A DNA stretch of 6,401 nt, from positions 1 through 6,401 of the forward strand of contig JAQGKB010000331.1 of the NCBI GenBank assembly GCA_028290345.1, written 5' to 3'. The position numbers and the translations under genes are program-made. The notes under the pieces were generated by a model that ran no database searches, was not told where the DNA came from, and was given only the letters and a program-made list of their open reading frames with translations. The first letter of the stretch is position 1. Each line of letters opens with the position of its first letter. Source of the stretch: Hyphomicrobiales bacterium. GTDB lineage: Bacteria > Pseudomonadota > Alphaproteobacteria > Rhizobiales > Devosiaceae. Positions 6,120 through 6,401 of the stretch are shown in pieces.

Positions 6120-6401
6120 TCATGTGAGGGTCGCCCCGACCGCGTGCGGGGCTCGAACGACCTTCAGCGACAAGCTCGATGCCAGCAACTCGCGGGTATA
6201 GGGATGCTGCGGATTGTCGAAAACTTCCGCCACGGGCCCCTGTTCGACAATGCGCCCTTGCCGCATCACCAACACGCGATCCGCGAATTCACGCACCACT
6301 GGGAGATCGTGTGCGATGAAAAGAAAGGACAGGCCGAAGTCGCGACGCAATCCCGCGAGGAGCTCGATGACCTGAGCTTGGATTGAAACGTCCAGTGCCG
6401 A
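6120..6401 (-). CDS. Oligopeptide/dipeptide-type ABC transporter ATP-binding protein (5' truncated)
   Basis: This is the C-terminal 93 residues of an ATPase subunit of a Dpp/Opp-type importer; the frame stays open to the window edge. Seen: D-loop and following helix SALDVSIQAQVIELL, H-loop in FIAHDL, VMRQGRIVEQGP, and the Opp/Dpp-specific C-terminal motif NPQHPYTRELLAS. Walker A, signature and Walker B lie outside the window. Families of this type import peptides, nickel, opines, glycosides and other small molecules, usually as two ATPases with two permeases and a binding protein; those partners would be expected beyond the right edge. Its stop is 60 bp before the CMD-family gene, so it is likely the last transporter gene of the catabolic operon and would supply the substrate for the enzymes downstream (inference). 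Confidence 0.93.
   Translation of the reverse strand, partial: SALDVSIQAQVIELLAGLRRDFGLSFLFIAHDLPVVREFADRVLVMRQGRIVEQGPVAEVFDNPQHPYTRELLASSLSLKVVRAPHAVGATLT

Overview
The window reads as a high-GC, tightly packed accessory catabolic region. Transporter types, codon choice and gene families suggest an alphaproteobacterium of the Hyphomicrobiales (Rhizobium/Bradyrhizobium/Mesorhizobium-like); this is inferred by eye, not from a database match. There are no rRNA, tRNA, CRISPR or insertion-sequence features. Both ends cut through genes.

Layout. A plus-strand block (1-2550) holds the C-terminal part of a ferric-iron/polyamine-type ABC permease, its ATPase overlapping it by 8 bp, and after 59 bp a dihydrodipicolinate synthase (DHDPS)-family protein. 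A minus-strand block (6401 down to 2703) holds, in transcription order, the C-terminal end of an oligopeptide-type (Dpp/Opp) ABC ATPase, a carboxymuconolactone decarboxylase (CMD)-family protein, an alpha/beta hydrolase, a second DHDPS-family protein, and a fumarylacetoacetate hydrolase (FAH)-family protein. The two blocks converge on a 152-bp gap (2551-2702) that carries two strong hairpins, one next to each operon end.

How the genes may work together. Each block couples an importer to a DHDPS-like protein, and the minus block adds three small catabolic-type enzymes: a lactonase-like hydrolase and a CMD-like protein (together reminiscent of PcaD/PcaC of the beta-ketoadipate pathway) and an FAH-type C-C hydrolase resembling 2,4-diketo-3-deoxy-sugar-acid hydrolases. 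The simplest reading is uptake and breakdown of a small organic acid, sugar acid or ring-cleavage product. The substrate cannot be read from the sequence.

The most notable point is that the two DHDPS-like proteins are paralogues that align almost without gaps, and neither has the catalytic lysine or tyrosine of the family: the Schiff-base lysine position is Asn in one and Arg in the other, and the tyrosine position is Ala in both. They therefore probably do not do classical class I aldolase/lyase chemistry, and their job is unknown.
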